From assembly GCA_903885415.1 (NCBI GenBank), contig CAISIP010000446.1, positions 1 through 6,794 of the forward strand: a stretch of DNA of 6,794 nt. The letters are read 5' to 3'. The notes under the pieces were generated by a model, which was not told the DNA's origin, made no database searches, and worked only from the letters and a program-made list of their open reading frames with translations. The DNA is from an uncultured beta proteobacterium. GTDB taxonomy: Bacteria; Pseudomonadota; Gammaproteobacteria; Burkholderiales; Burkholderiaceae_C. This document shows positions 6,273-6,794 of this stretch, piece by piece. The position numbers were made by a program, and so were the translations under genes. The stretch's first letter is position 1. Every line of letters begins with the position of its first letter.

Positions 6273-6794
6273 AACTCGATTCGGAGCGGCGATCAACAAA
6301 GCCCTGGCTGATGCTATGGAGGCCGATTCGACCGTAGTTCTTCTGGGAGAAGATATTGCGATGCCGGGTGGCCCGTTCGGAGTCACCCGCGGACTGATGC
6401 AGCGCTTTGGAGGCCAGCGTGTGCGCGACACACCAATTTCAGAGGCGGCAATTGCAGGTATGGCAGTCGGCGCAGCACTCACTGGAATGAAGCCCGTCGT
6501 TGAAATCATGTTTATGGATTTCATGACCTTTGCGATGGACGCTATTGTGAATCAGGCTGCGAAGGCGCACTTCATGTTCGGCGGACAGTGTAGTGTGCCG
6601 ATGGTGGTGCGCACACCGCATGGTGGAGGTTTGAATGCTGGGCCACAGCATTCTCAGTGTCTGGAGGCCTGGTTTGCGCATGTGCCAGGCCTAAAAGTGG
6701 TCGTCCCGTCCAACCCGGCCGATGCTTATGGCTTATTGAGGTCGGCCATAGCCGACCCGAATCCTGTTATTTTCGTGGAGAACAAAACTTTATA
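6265..6794 (+). CDS. ThDP-dependent dehydrogenase E1 component, beta subunit, 3' end cut off by window edge
   Basis: Beta subunit partner of the preceding gene; together they form the E1 heterotetramer with ThDP at the alpha/beta interface. The window holds 176 codons of an expected 325-340. Visible features are VLLGEDI (25-31), GGPFGVTRGL (35-44), RDTPISEAAIAG (54-65) with the invariant glutamate Glu60 that contacts the ThDP aminopyrimidine, and GPQHSQ (126-131) with a conserved histidine at 129. Next come LEAWFAHVPGLKVVVPSNP (133-151) and PVIFVENKTL at the edge, where the family usually has EHKLLY. The C-terminal transketolase-C domain is unseen. The start overlaps the E1-alpha stop (ATGGCTGA) behind a strong ribosome binding site. 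An E2 acyltransferase and E3 lipoamide dehydrogenase are expected further right. Assignment to the E1-beta family is secure; the substrate is not. Confidence 0.93.
   Translation, partial: MAETRFGAAINKALADAMEADSTVVLLGEDIAMPGGPFGVTRGLMQRFGGQRVRDTPISEAAIAGMAVGAALTGMKPVVEIMFMDFMTFAMDAIVNQAAKAHFMFGGQCSVPMVVRTPHGGGLNAGPQHSQCLEAWFAHVPGLKVVVPSNPADAYGLLRSAIADPNPVIFVENKTL

Noticed and set aside
1..6794. CRISPR array, insertion sequence or transposase
   Set aside because: No spaced repeats, terminal inverted repeats or transposase-like protein were seen on either strand.

Overview
The window looks like chromosomal DNA of a beta-proteobacterium, most likely Burkholderiales and plausibly Comamonadaceae. 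I infer this from the AlaRS sequence style, the GC-rich codon use of the left part, and the gene types. The placement rests on remembered family resemblance, not on a search.

Positions 1-5178 read as ordinary chromosome. alaS (minus strand, cut off at the left edge) and a succinate-semialdehyde dehydrogenase of the GabD family (plus strand) diverge from a 264-bp intergenic region. Next comes a small exported protein with an SH3-like C-terminus (plus). It converges on sodC (minus), a predicted lipoprotein Cu,Zn superoxide dismutase. The 196-bp gap between these two holds two hairpins and a short tandem repeat. sodC diverges from a complete tRNA-Gly with anticodon CCC and an encoded CCA end.

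Positions 5179-6794 hold a short AT-richer gap and then two overlapping genes for the alpha and beta subunits of a thiamine-diphosphate-dependent 2-oxoacid or acetoin dehydrogenase E1. The beta gene runs off the right edge. Hand counts of four 60-base lines here gave 26 to 36 G+C, against 43 in each of two lines sampled from gabD and sodC. A line in the SH3-like gene gave 33, so the left part is not uniformly rich. The change falls just after the 3' end of a tRNA gene, a classic integration point, so the E1 operon may be the start of an acquired segment. No integrase or second attachment site is visible.

The left genes do not form one pathway: they cover translation (alaS, tRNA-Gly), semialdehyde oxidation (gabD), oxidative stress at the envelope (sodC) and one unknown exported protein. 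The two E1 genes clearly work together as an alpha2beta2 enzyme and would need E2 and E3 partners beyond the right edge. I found no convincing new defence, mobile or RNA system. The points most worth checking are the tRNA/E1 boundary, the substrate-pocket substitution in the aldehyde dehydrogenase, and the unnamed SH3-like protein.
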